42,730 nt of DNA, taken from IMG/VR virus record IMGVR_UViG_3300030329_001304, positions 20,418 through 63,147 of that record; one strand, given 5' to 3'. Made by a program: the position numbers and the translations under genes. Of the stretch, positions 26,474-33,826 are shown piece after piece. The first letter of the stretch is position 1, and every line of letters begins with the position of its first letter. The notes under the pieces were generated by a model. It ran no database searches. It was not told the DNA's origin and saw only the letters and a program-made list of their open reading frames with translations. The stretch is from a virus.

Positions 26474-26486
26474 CTATAAAAGCCTT
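26474..26486 (-). promoter_or_regulatory. TATA promoter for nrdJ
   Basis: On the minus strand, AAAGGCTTTTATA lies with its TATA centre about 22 bases before the nrdJ ATG. In archaea transcription starts about 25 bases after the TATA box, so the mRNA would be leaderless or nearly so. Confidence 0.5.
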
Positions 26487-26513
26487 TTTCTAATTTTTAA
26501 AATCTGTCAATAC

Positions 26514-26552
26514 GCGCCGTGCGCAAGTGCAATTCTTTTTAGAATCACACTT
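26514..26552 (-). other. Two adjacent RNA hairpins upstream of nrdJ
   Basis: On the minus strand a 12-base stem (AAGUGUGAUUCU, loop AAAA, AGAAUUGCACUU) pairs fully if two G-U pairs are allowed. The plus-strand copy would have two C-A mismatches instead, so the element looks selected as minus-strand RNA. A GC-rich hairpin GCGC-ACG-GCGC follows directly. They lie 30 bases after the preceding stop and before the nrdJ promoter, which fits a 3'-end or terminator structure of the upstream operon. Confidence 0.45.
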
Positions 26553-26578
26553 ACAACGACTTAGTGAAGTTAATAAAC

Positions 26579-26797
26579 TCACACCTTTACAAATAAACCT
26601 TTGTCATCGAAATATCCATGACAACCGTTCTTTATATAAATTTCCTTACCTTTGTGGTCAGGATGGGATGTTTTAGATTCATGAACTGCATATAATTTAG
26701 CCCAATAAGCTGAATCCTTTACTTCCTCTTTTACTTTTTCTTCTTTTACTTCTTTCTTAGGCTCAGCCTTTTTTGTTTCTTTAGTTTTTTTAGCCAT
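26579..26797 (-). CDS. Lys/Glu-rich small protein
   Basis: The product has 72 residues. The first 30 are almost only Lys and Glu in a repeated KEEVKEE-type pattern, likely disordered or helical. The last 40 form a small domain (SAYWAKLYAVHESKTSHPDH, GCHGYFDDKGLFVKV). The start MAKK and the KEEVKEEV pattern are shared with the tiny gene directly upstream, from which it is separated by two bases. The binding site GGTGG lies in the end of that gene. No function is recognised. Confidence 0.6.
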   Translation of the reverse strand: MAKKTKETKKAEPKKEVKEEKVKEEVKDSAYWAKLYAVHESKTSHPDHKGKEIYIKNGCHGYFDDKGLFVKV

Positions 26798-26799
26798 TA

Positions 26800-26922
26800 T
26801 TATTCCACCTTTCTTAATCTACCACCAATCATCATTCTTTTTGGTTCTTTTGGTAGTTCTTCTTTGACTTCTTCTTTGACTTCTTCTTTAACATCTTCTT
26901 TCTTAGCTGCTTTTTTAGCCAT
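26800..26922 (-). CDS. 40-residue Lys/Glu-rich micro-protein
   Basis: The ORF has 40 codons with ATG at 26922 and TAA at 26800-26802. The product starts MAKKAAKKEDVKEEVKEEVK and ends with a basic tail (PKRMMIGGRLRKVE). The KEEV units are repeated at codon level and resemble those of the next gene, so the two probably arose by duplication with divergence of the C-terminal parts. It sits in a tight run of small genes with only a few bases between them. The function is unknown; charge and size would suit a nucleic-acid or protein-binding accessory factor. Confidence 0.5.
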   Translation of the reverse strand: MAKKAAKKEDVKEEVKEEVKEELPKEPKRMMIGGRLRKVE

Positions 26923-26924
26923 AC

Positions 26925-27272
26925 TTACTCACCGTCCTCTTCAATCTTAGCGAATTGTTCACCAATAATTGTACTCTTGACCATTTCGGTCTCAGCCCAA
27001 GGAACTATAGTGTCCTTTAGACCTGTAATGGAATCGGTTACACCGTTCCATGCGTATCCTGCTATCGTGTTAGGGTCGTCCCCTTCCTTGATATCTGCGT
27101 TCGGGACAACAGTGTCCCAATATCCGGAAAGTCCATTAGGGGTACAAACAGTTCTAAATCCTACACATACACCAGTTGGGTCTACATTAGGGTAGACTTC
27201 GTAGCGTGCTACGTAGACATCTGCTTGACATCCTGCGTTTCCGGAAACCTTTATAGTTAATATGCTTGCCAT
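26925..27272 (-). CDS. Unknown small protein, possibly virion-associated
   Basis: The product has 115 residues and begins with beta strands (ASILTIKVSGNAGCQADVYV, ARYEVYPNVDP). It has three cysteines in the first 45 residues (GCQA, GVCVG, TVCTP) and an acidic C-terminus (FAKIEEDGE). The N-terminal pattern looks like a short beta-sandwich similar in feel to small virion proteins. The ribosome binding site AAAGGTGA is strong and well spaced. It overlaps neither neighbour and is followed by the Lys-rich micro-genes. No family is recognised. Confidence 0.5.
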   Translation of the reverse strand: MASILTIKVSGNAGCQADVYVARYEVYPNVDPTGVCVGFRTVCTPNGLSGYWDTVVPNADIKEGDDPNTIAGYAWNGVTDSITGLKDTIVPWAETEMVKSTIIGEQFAKIEEDGE

Positions 27273-27303
27273 AATATTTCACCTTTTTTTGTCTTCGCCA
27301 ATA

Positions 27304-27414
27304 TTATTTCTTACGTTTATATTTGCGTTTCGTTGCTTTCTTTTTACCTTTAGATTTGACTTTCTTTGGGAGTTTGGAGCCTTTAGGCGTCTCCTTTTCC
27401 CATTTCTTCGCCAT
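27304..27414 (-). CDS. 36-residue highly basic micro-protein
   Basis: The ORF has 36 codons from ATG 27414 and encodes MAKKWEKETPKGSKLPKKVK followed by a run of Lys and Arg ending in YKRKK. About half of all residues are Lys or Arg, which suggests binding to nucleic acid or acting as a small DNA-condensing tail. It shares the MAKK start with two other micro-genes nearby. It overlaps the 3' end of the upstream gene by 32 bases in another frame. A longer Arg-rich ORF in a third frame (27279-27509) was judged a shadow. Confidence 0.45.
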   Translation of the reverse strand: MAKKWEKETPKGSKLPKKVKSKGKKKATKRKYKRKK

Positions 27415-27751
27415 CTTTGGTTTGTTCTTGTACATCCAAGCTCTCTGCTTCTGACTCTTGAAGGGCATCTTCTGATTCCTTTTGTAGTTTTTCTATATAA
27501 GCTTGCCAATCATGAACTAACTCTTGTTCTTCCATGAATGTATTGACAATCTCTGCATTTTTTTGTAATGCTTCTTGCATTTGCATTGCTTGTTGTTCTG
27601 TCGCAGATAGTCTTTCACCCAATTGTCTGGTTTGTCCGACTAACCAATTCAAGTTCTCACTTGTTTGAGCAGGTCCTTGACTTCTATCAAAATCCTTAAC
27701 CCAAGCTTCGACATCGTTCATACGTTTCTCTAGTCTTTTTAATGTTGCCAT
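27383..27751 (-). CDS. Coiled-coil protein, 122 residues
   Basis: The product is almost wholly helical and rich in Gln and Glu, with heptad-like spacing from KRLEKRMNDVEAWVKDFDRS through LNWLVGQTRQLGERLSATEQ to an acidic C-terminus. It probably forms a coiled coil and oligomerises. The gene follows the primase with 12 bases between them and is likely co-transcribed. Scaffolding or a replication-complex accessory are both possible. No family is recognised. Confidence 0.5.
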   Translation of the reverse strand: MATLKRLEKRMNDVEAWVKDFDRSQGPAQTSENLNWLVGQTRQLGERLSATEQQAMQMQEALQKNAEIVNTFMEEQELVHDWQAYIEKLQKESEDALQESEAESLDVQEQTKDGEEMGKGDA

Positions 27752-27763
27752 TTTTCTTTACTC

Positions 27764-28843
27764 CTATGCACAGCTACATTTGTCTGTACATATTTTCATT
27801 TGTATTAACTTATCCTTTGAATACCTATTTAAAGCTTTCTCTCTCATATTTTGTATGATATGACCAGCTTTCTTAGGGTCATCAGTATACCAACCCCAGT
27901 CTCGACCGGGCTCGTTATAGATACTTTCAAATACAAAGTGAATGTCAGGGTTGGAGTATCCTGCGTTGATTAACTCCATACCAATTATTTTATTTTCTTC
28001 GTGGCTGCTATGTCCACGCTCTATATTACGCTCTATAAGCTCTGTTATGCACCCCCTTAAGGGCATTATATAGTCATTCACTATAGAGCCACTGTGCTTA
28101 GTAGAGCTTATTGCTGTATTATTTATCTTATCTAAGAGCTTATTAATGCTTAGAGATACATTATGCTTTATACCTTGTTCGTTACACATAAACTCCACAA
28201 AGTTTCTAAAAGCCTTTTTACTCTTAGTTGATTCAAACTCCTCAGTTCGAGGTCCATCCATAGCCATTGCGTACAATTCTTCTATAGATAGTTTCATTAT
28301 TTCTTCTACACTAAACTGTGTACACCATACACCTGTGGGAGTTCCCTCAATTTTAGATATGTATTGTGTGTTAGGTATCCTTCTTAAGCATGCAACGCTG
28401 TTGTTGATACAAGCTTGGTCTAATGTTTTAAGTTTATAGGTTTCTTTTAAGTATGTTAAGTAATTTCTTAACATGTCTCTTTTCATAGTATCCAATAAGT
28501 CCACGTGGGAGAACAGGTCTATATTCATTTGAAAACCCTTCCCCCCTGTAAGATATATCCTTGGGATTATCTCTCTCGGCTTGCAGTATTGTCTTATAAA
28601 TTTTCTTACGTCTCTTAGGCATTTGTTTACATCCTTTTCATCATCAAAGTCAAACCATATAGTATTTAACACTGCTGAATCATAATTTGTTTTTCCTTCT
28701 GTTCTATCTGTAGTATCGTCAAAAACAAATACACTAGTATAACAGTTCTTTTTACCATTGAATTCAGCTATCTTATCTTCTAGCTGTTCAACGTTATAGC
28801 ATCTAGCTATTCTGGCTGGGATTCCGAATTCTCTGAAGTACAT
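27764..28843 (-). CDS. Archaeo-eukaryotic primase (PriS-like AEP)
   Basis: The product has 359 residues of the AEP superfamily, which makes RNA or DNA primers. Motif I is WFDFDD (Asp65, Asp67), the metal-binding pair. Motif II is TGGKGFQMNID, where the usual His of the G-x-G-x-H element is Gln105. Motif III lies in the region with LDQACINNSVACLRRIPNT. The C-terminal end is Cys-rich (CTDKCSCA) and might bind a metal. No helicase domain is fused, so it would work with the AAA+ ATPase and DNA polymerase encoded upstream. The start at 28843 overlaps the preceding gene by 37 bases. Confidence 0.8.
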   Translation of the reverse strand: MYFREFGIPARIARCYNVEQLEDKIAEFNGKKNCYTSVFVFDDTTDRTEGKTNYDSAVLNTIWFDFDDEKDVNKCLRDVRKFIRQYCKPREIIPRIYLTGGKGFQMNIDLFSHVDLLDTMKRDMLRNYLTYLKETYKLKTLDQACINNSVACLRRIPNTQYISKIEGTPTGVWCTQFSVEEIMKLSIEELYAMAMDGPRTEEFESTKSKKAFRNFVEFMCNEQGIKHNVSLSINKLLDKINNTAISSTKHSGSIVNDYIMPLRGCITELIERNIERGHSSHEENKIIGMELINAGYSNPDIHFVFESIYNEPGRDWGWYTDDPKKAGHIIQNMREKALNRYSKDKLIQMKICTDKCSCA

Positions 28844-29100
28844 GGTTCAAGTATCTCTATTGTTTGGCACCAATCTTTAGGTATCGCAAGGATATCTATA
28901 CCATCGGTGTCAGACCAATGCTGTAGTAGTATTAAAGCTTTTGGGTCATCTATTATTATTTCACCAATGGTCTCACAAACTGCTAAATGTTTTTCTGGAT
29001 TTTTAGCATTGATAGTGTGAACTTTAATTTGTTGAGCTGCGTCTAACCAAGTTACCTTAGCTAAAGGTCCTACTGCACCTATTCCTGCGTGATGGCCCAT
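28807..29100 (-). CDS. Unknown protein, 97 residues
   Basis: The product begins MGHHAGIGAVGPLAKVTWLD and has a small alpha/beta pattern (QQIKVHTINAKNPEKH, IGEIIIDDPKALILLQHW, GIDILAIPKDWCQTIEIL), ending in a polar tail. Neither end shows a catalytic motif that I recognise. It overlaps the HAD-like gene upstream by 22 bases and the primase downstream by 37, so it belongs to one translational unit with both. The binding site GAGGATT lies inside the upstream gene. Confidence 0.5.
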   Translation of the reverse strand: MGHHAGIGAVGPLAKVTWLDAAQQIKVHTINAKNPEKHLAVCETIGEIIIDDPKALILLQHWSDTDGIDILAIPKDWCQTIEILEPCTSENSESQPE

Positions 29101-29438
29101 TTTTTATAATCCTCAAATAATCCTGCAACAATATTTAAATCAATATCATGTTGATAATATTTTGCATTAGGTGGTGTTTCGGATACCATTACAGGGTTGT
29201 ATGGTTTTTCAAACAATACTCTGTCGTATGGTATCTGGTTATCTGCTAACCATTCTTTGGTGGCCATAACCCAATCTAACGAGTTAGGTCTTTTACACCA
29301 TATAGTTATTTGATGGTCATTCTTTTTTAACCACAACATAAAATCTTTGACATTAGCCAAAGGGCGTGCTCTTTCTACTTCAATGTAGTCTTTACATGGA
29401 GTACAAATTACTCCATCCATTCCAAATACTAGATTCAT
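29079..29438 (-). CDS. HAD-superfamily-like protein with altered nucleophile motif
   Basis: The product has 119 residues and resembles small HAD phosphatases: FGMDGVICTP at the start, VKDFMLWLKKNDHQITIWCK as the motif II region, TKEWLADNQIPYD and a FEKP loop. Active HAD enzymes have D-x-D-G at the start; here the first Asp, the nucleophile, is Gly6 while Asp8 is kept. The late acidic motif is also irregular (YQHDIDL). It is probably inactive as a phosphatase, or has a changed role. Its ATG overlaps the stop of the glycosyltransferase (ATGA), so the two are coupled. Confidence 0.6.
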   Translation of the reverse strand: MNLVFGMDGVICTPCKDYIEVERARPLANVKDFMLWLKKNDHQITIWCKRPNSLDWVMATKEWLADNQIPYDRVLFEKPYNPVMVSETPPNAKYYQHDIDLNIVAGLFEDYKKWAITQE

Positions 29439-30922
29439 TTCAATTCCTCATTTATTTTAGATACCCAGTCAATCCATTTCTTACCTATAACTTCCCAGCT
29501 ATAGTATTTTTTAGCATGTAATCTACCTGCCTTTCCTGCTGCTATTCTTTTATCTGGGTTATTAAAATAATAGTCAAGCGCTTCACATATAGCATTTTCC
29601 GAGGCTATGGCTCGTTGTGGGGCTGCTCTTGCAGGTGTGTCCCACCACATATCTTTATAAGGTATTAATATACCTCTTTCGCAAATGTCTGATTCTTCTA
29701 AGTAATCTCTCCCATTAGGACCAGCATCATTTTGCTGACCACCTAAAGGAAACATAGGTACTTCTTCATTCTCAGCATCTTCACTTTTAACTAGTTCGTA
29801 TCCTGTAGTATAGTTAGTTACACATATAGGAACTCCACATGACATAGCTTCTAACGTAGGTATACCAAATCCTTCACCGGCAGTAGGTAAAACAAATACA
29901 TCCATACAATTATATAAATTAGCCATATCTTCCTCAGTGATTGCTTGTCCCATATCTAAAGTACCCATGAGAGGAGGTAGTAGGTATTCTTCCAAACCAT
30001 ATTGTGCAGCAAAGTCTGGGAATTTCCACCCCATAGCATCATTCCAATCCATATGTAATATTAATTTAGTTTCATCAGATGTTAGTTTGTTCTTCTGTAC
30101 AAACTGAGCATATCCTTTTATTAACCGAGGTATATTTTTTCTATGTTGGTTTCTTGCTACACAACCTACTATAAATGCATTAGGTTTATCCATATCTTTA
30201 CCATACTTAGGTTTCATTATAGGTTTAAATAATTTAGTATCTACTCCATGAGGGATGTAAGTTGTATCATAACCAAAATCTTTCTTTAAACCTTGTTGAC
30301 CGTACTTAGACATAGCTACACCATAATCTATAGACTTCAACTGGTCACCCCATGCTGGTATGGATGGTTCTCCATCATAAGGAATAATACAAGCTAACTT
30401 CCATGGAGGACCTCTAGCCATATCTTTATATGCTCTATTTAAGAGTTCTGTTCTTTCTTTTCTACTCAATATAACACCTTTATCATTGTACATTGGTAGT
30501 TGTACATGAGTCGGGTTTTTAGCATCAGTCATGTGTTTAAACATTTGAAAGTCTAAATGTCCTAAAATTAAATCTGGTCTAAAACCTTTTATCCATTGTG
30601 GGAAAGATTTTTCTCCAAATTTTTCTTGACCCGGAGCTATGATTGGTAAATTTTCAAATGTAACTACTTTCTCAGTTTGTCCTAAAGGCCAAGGAGTTTG
30701 CCATTTACTATGTACTGGGTTTTGACATCCCCCATATCCTATATGGTGACCTTCATTATGTAATATAGCTGCTATATTTTTAGTGTTGGTTCCAAACCCT
30801 GTTGGTGCCCATGGGCTATCAGACACTGGCATTATTCTCAACTTACCTTTTTTGGGTGTATCAAAGTCCATGTCTCCTAATCTTTTACCTACTGTATTCT
30901 CGTTATTACTTGCGAAATCCAT
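29435..30922 (-). CDS. GT4-family glycosyltransferase
   Basis: The product has 495 residues with a GT-B fold. The N-terminal half has the acceptor-side loop SPWAPTGFGTNTKNIAAIL; the C-terminal half has GCVARNQHRKNIPRLIKGY (phosphate-binding region) and the GT4 signature VLPTAGEGFGIPTLEAMSCG with two Glu residues seven apart (EX7E). The family transfers a sugar from a nucleotide donor with retained anomeric configuration. In a virus the target could be virion glycoproteins, host surface glycans or modified DNA bases. No base-modifying enzyme is seen in this window, which favours protein or glycan. The binding site AGAGAGGT precedes ATG 30922. Confidence 0.85.
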   Translation of the reverse strand: MDFASNNENTVGKRLGDMDFDTPKKGKLRIMPVSDSPWAPTGFGTNTKNIAAILHNEGHHIGYGGCQNPVHSKWQTPWPLGQTEKVVTFENLPIIAPGQEKFGEKSFPQWIKGFRPDLILGHLDFQMFKHMTDAKNPTHVQLPMYNDKGVILSRKERTELLNRAYKDMARGPPWKLACIIPYDGEPSIPAWGDQLKSIDYGVAMSKYGQQGLKKDFGYDTTYIPHGVDTKLFKPIMKPKYGKDMDKPNAFIVGCVARNQHRKNIPRLIKGYAQFVQKNKLTSDETKLILHMDWNDAMGWKFPDFAAQYGLEEYLLPPLMGTLDMGQAITEEDMANLYNCMDVFVLPTAGEGFGIPTLEAMSCGVPICVTNYTTGYELVKSEDAENEEVPMFPLGGQQNDAGPNGRDYLEESDICERGILIPYKDMWWDTPARAAPQRAIASENAICEALDYYFNNPDKRIAAGKAGRLHAKKYYSWEVIGKKWIDWVSKINEELK

Positions 30923-30937
30923 ATGTACCTCTCTGTT

Positions 30938-31132
30938 TTATTGCTTTATAGCTATAATATCTTTTTTATTAACAATAACGGTACCCTTTTCACCGGTTAG
31001 ATAGACAAAATTATCATCATCATTCGTTATCATTCCTCTTCCTACTTTCGTTCTTTCTTCTTCTCGCCAAACCACTTTGACTTCTGCGTCTGTCAAAAAT
31101 GCAGACAAAGGTTTACTTTCTTTTTCATCCAT
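30938..31132 (-). CDS. Small beta-barrel protein, Sm/SH3-like, putative
   Basis: From ATG 31132 the product has 64 residues; an upstream in-frame start at 31165 would place the start within a hairpin region and is less likely. The strands VKVVWREEE, GRGMITNDDD, NFVYLTGEKGTVIVNKKDI and IAIKQ resemble a small five-strand barrel like Sm/LSM or SH3 domains, but the match is not strong. It precedes the glycosyltransferase by 15 bases. Two hairpins lie in its leader. Confidence 0.4.
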   Translation of the reverse strand: MDEKESKPLSAFLTDAEVKVVWREEERTKVGRGMITNDDDNFVYLTGEKGTVIVNKKDIIAIKQ

Positions 31133-31143
31133 TATATCACTTC

Positions 31144-31176
31144 CCCCGAAGGGTAGGAGCAGCAAACGTGCTGTCC
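31144..31176 (-). promoter_or_regulatory. Two hairpins in 5' leader of the Sm-like gene
   Basis: On the minus strand GGA-CAGCA-CGTT-TGCTG-C-TCC forms a stem with one bulge (31156-31176). It is followed by CCC-TTCG-GGG, a classic UUCG tetraloop (31144-31153). The second stem ends in the G-run next to the ribosome binding region of ATG 31132. A TATA box at 31200-31207 would start the RNA close to the first stem. Confidence 0.45.
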
Positions 31177-31199
31177 TTATTATTTATTACACTCCATAG

Positions 31200-31212
31200 T
31201 ATTTAAAGATTT
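31200..31212 (-). promoter_or_regulatory. TATA promoter at end of HNH gene
   Basis: On the minus strand, AAATCTTTAAATA overlaps the stop codon of the HNH gene and matches an archaeal BRE/TATA. The predicted start near 31178 gives a leader of about 45 bases for the operon Sm-like protein, glycosyltransferase, HAD-like protein, primase. Confidence 0.45.
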
Positions 31213-31592
31213 GCCCTAATATATGATATTACTTCTCTGAACTTATCCTCATCGTACTTACTTCTCCCCACGTTAGATATACGAGAACATATTACAATAT
31301 TATCTTTAGTATAATCTTCTCCGCACTTAATTCTATCTACACTGAGAGCGAGTGGGTGCCAAGATACGTTAGTCCATTCTGGGTCCAATGGTATATCTAA
31401 CCAATAACATTTACCACCTTGTTTATTATAGAAAATATCTTCTAAATCCTCTGCATCAAAGTCTACCTTTTTAGGTATATAATTGGGTTTTAATTTCTTT
31501 TGCCCTGCATAACCTTTAGGACCATAGTCAGCACTCTTCTTGACATTATAATATAATCTTCCAAATGGGTTACTATATTTTCTTGCTCCCAT
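31203..31592 (-). CDS. HNH-like endonuclease
   Basis: The product has 129 residues from ATG 31592, which shares a base with the polymerase stop (TAATG); a GTG nine bases upstream is an alternative. The core FYNKQGGKCYWLDIPLDP, LALSVDRIKCGEDYTKDN and IVICSRISNVGRSK follows the HNH pattern of a Cys-containing hairpin, an S-V-D-R-I strand, then YTxDN and Asn-rich helix. Such proteins nick DNA in packaging, recombination or homing. Location directly after the polymerase might suggest a homing-type origin, but tight coupling suggests a settled viral function. Confidence 0.6.
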   Translation of the reverse strand: MGARKYSNPFGRLYYNVKKSADYGPKGYAGQKKLKPNYIPKKVDFDAEDLEDIFYNKQGGKCYWLDIPLDPEWTNVSWHPLALSVDRIKCGEDYTKDNIVICSRISNVGRSKYDEDKFREVISYIRANL

Positions 31593-33826
31593 TATACCCA
31601 CTCCGCTAATGTTTGTTGACTTTTATCCAAGAGGGTAATAGGTGGTTTCTTTTTAACCTTATCCTTTAGATTAAATTTTATCAATAGATTACTGATAGTA
31701 TCCCAGTAATATGTTATGTCTATTTCTTCTATGGATGTAATAGTTTCTTTAAGTTTATATCCTTCCTTAGTCTTAGCATAAAAGTAAGTAGTACCAACTG
31801 AGGGGTCTATACCTATTTCTTTGCCTAGGTTAGATAATGTTACCGTCAAATCAGTATCTGATTTATATTCATCATACCCTCGGTTCATGCTTCTACGCAT
31901 AATAAAGTCGTCTAACACATACTCATCAAGATTATATAACTTATCGACAAAAGAACTTGTAACGGTGTTATTTAACCGAGCGTCAGATAATTTATCTAAC
32001 ACCTTATTATAGAATTTAGAGCGGCTCTTTGATTTAAATGTGCTTCCATGCTTCGTAACACTACCATCCAAGTTACGCAATATATAATTACCAACTTGAA
32101 TCCATACACCCTCATCATACTCATCCTTATCCATATCGATATGAACTGATTCACATTGACCGTTGAGTTTATATTCTAATAATTTACGCAATCTATTAGT
32201 TAACCATTGTTCGTCAACATCCACATTAGTATTAATCCCATCTGTATGTACATATACCACAGCATCTTCTCCATATCTGCCACGGATGATATCGACGGCC
32301 GAAAGGATGAGGAACCGCGCCATCGCGGTGATAGTAATACCCACAGCCATATCACCGTAAGTAATGTAAGGATTAGCGTTTGCACCATAGAAAGTATTCA
32401 CCATTATTTTAAGAGCATCGGACTTACTCTTGTCCTCTTTAGTCTTACCAGCCTTATAAGGTTTTCGCATCTCTTTAAATGTAGAACACATATTATACAA
32501 ACAACTATTCTCAGTTCTGTCAATTTTCACCATCAACCTTTTGTTAACTTTATTATCAGGAACATAGAGGATTCCATCCTTAAACTCTATATCTGGGGTA
32601 TACTCATCATAGCCCACAATTCTAGTCGTATCAGGCCCTAAGTTGAGAGCCATCGCTATAGAGGGGTAATACGAACTAAAATCTATTTTAAAGTTCTTAG
32701 CTTCAAAGCCCGGTCTATACAATTGAATGTGTGCAGCTTGGTAGTTGCCCTTATCAAATCTAAAAATTTGACTATGTCGCTCTTTGTTTCTATCAAGCGC
32801 TACTATGCCCTGCTCAAATAGAGCCCTGCCCTGTAGAATTTTCGTAATGTAGCTACTGGGGGCGTTTATATAGGTCGCTAAGGGGACACAGAGAACCTCT
32901 GCTACGTATTGTATTTGTGGAAAGTAGTGGTTATACATAAACATTGTGCAGTCCACATCAGACAGAACGTAGTCTTCGATTTCTTGTAGCGAGTAGTCCA
33001 TTAGGGTTTTGCTACCGAAGTCGAGCTCAATTGGATTGAGCCCAAATGCTTGAGATACCTGCTTTAGACCACGAGGCAAGCCTGACAAAGAATAGTCCAG
33101 TCGTGCCCAGCGAAGGAGGTCGAGTATAACTCGGCCACCAGCTGCCATCTTTAATTCACGTTGGTCCTTAGGGTCTTCATAGCCCCAGCTAGACCCATCT
33201 CGGTTGAGATGTTTTTTATATTGGGTTTCGTTTATATGATTATACCGAACTCTGTGTAGTATTTGTGGAATATCATAACCCACAAGATTCCACCCCGCAA
33301 TAATATCAGGGTCATAGTCTTGTACAAAATTTGCGAAGTCCCATAACAGTTGTTTATCATCTTGATTCTCATTATCCCATAGGAAGACTTTGCGCTCTCC
33401 GGTGGAACAGACAATGCCGATTGCTACGACAGGATATTTCTCTCCAAAAGGAAAGGTCCCATCGGGGGAGTGTGTTTCTATATCAAACACAAGGCATTTA
33501 ACTTCTTTGTCGTTAGGGTAATCAGCAAAGAACTTAGGATGTTCTATGCATAACCTTTCGAGTAAAGTTTCTCTTCCACCATCAAAGAGTGCGTGAGTAG
33601 GAATATGGTCCCTACCCGGTGTATATTCGTGCTTCTTTAGGTTGACAGTTTTATCAGAGCCTATAAGCTTCTTAGTCTCCCCTAAGTCATCCTCAGTATA
33701 GAAGTATGGTGTAAACGGAGACTTAACAGCCTCAGCTTGACCATTCCTATACATCTTGACCATCAAAGAATTATCTTTAAGGTTTATTGTGCGTTTGTTT
33801 ATACTAGCAATAAGGGGAACTTTCAT
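31592..33826 (-). CDS. polB: Family B DNA polymerase with 3'-5' exonuclease
   Basis: The product has 744 residues. Exonuclease motifs are Exo I FDIETH (Asp115, Glu117), Exo II AGWNLVGYDIP and Exo III YVLSDVD. Polymerase motif A is DFSSYYPSI (Asp382), motif B KIMVNTFYG (473-481) and motif C YVHTDG, in which the first Asp of the usual D-T-D is His527 while Asp529 is kept. The last residues KSQQTLAEWV fit a PCNA-interacting motif (Q-x-x-L-x-x-W), as in archaeal polymerases. No intein is seen. It replicates the viral genome, probably on the host clamp. ATGA overlap with the upstream gene and GAGGGTGG before the start support the chosen ATG. Confidence 0.94.
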   Translation of the reverse strand: MKVPLIASINKRTINLKDNSLMVKMYRNGQAEAVKSPFTPYFYTEDDLGETKKLIGSDKTVNLKKHEYTPGRDHIPTHALFDGGRETLLERLCIEHPKFFADYPNDKEVKCLVFDIETHSPDGTFPFGEKYPVVAIGIVCSTGERKVFLWDNENQDDKQLLWDFANFVQDYDPDIIAGWNLVGYDIPQILHRVRYNHINETQYKKHLNRDGSSWGYEDPKDQRELKMAAGGRVILDLLRWARLDYSLSGLPRGLKQVSQAFGLNPIELDFGSKTLMDYSLQEIEDYVLSDVDCTMFMYNHYFPQIQYVAEVLCVPLATYINAPSSYITKILQGRALFEQGIVALDRNKERHSQIFRFDKGNYQAAHIQLYRPGFEAKNFKIDFSSYYPSIAMALNLGPDTTRIVGYDEYTPDIEFKDGILYVPDNKVNKRLMVKIDRTENSCLYNMCSTFKEMRKPYKAGKTKEDKSKSDALKIMVNTFYGANANPYITYGDMAVGITITAMARFLILSAVDIIRGRYGEDAVVYVHTDGINTNVDVDEQWLTNRLRKLLEYKLNGQCESVHIDMDKDEYDEGVWIQVGNYILRNLDGSVTKHGSTFKSKSRSKFYNKVLDKLSDARLNNTVTSSFVDKLYNLDEYVLDDFIMRRSMNRGYDEYKSDTDLTVTLSNLGKEIGIDPSVGTTYFYAKTKEGYKLKETITSIEEIDITYYWDTISNLLIKFNLKDKVKKKPPITLLDKSQQTLAEWV

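Noticed and set aside
26845-26905. Direct repeats of about 15 bases (TTCTTTGACTTC units), CRISPR- or minisatellite-like
   Set aside because: They are in-frame codon repeats of Val-Lys-Glu-Glu in the 40-residue micro-protein; there are no spacers of equal length.
27279-27509. Arg/Lys-rich 76-codon ORF on the minus strand
   Set aside because: It overlaps the coiled-coil gene out of frame; the 36-codon MAKK frame in the same place fits the neighbouring family and ends cleanly.
28434-28622. 62-codon basic ORF on the minus strand
   Set aside because: It lies wholly inside the primase in another frame, and the primase frame has clear catalytic motifs.
32163-32641. Plus-strand ORFs opposite the polymerase
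   Set aside because: They are antisense shadows of conserved polymerase motifs B and C and have no family signals.
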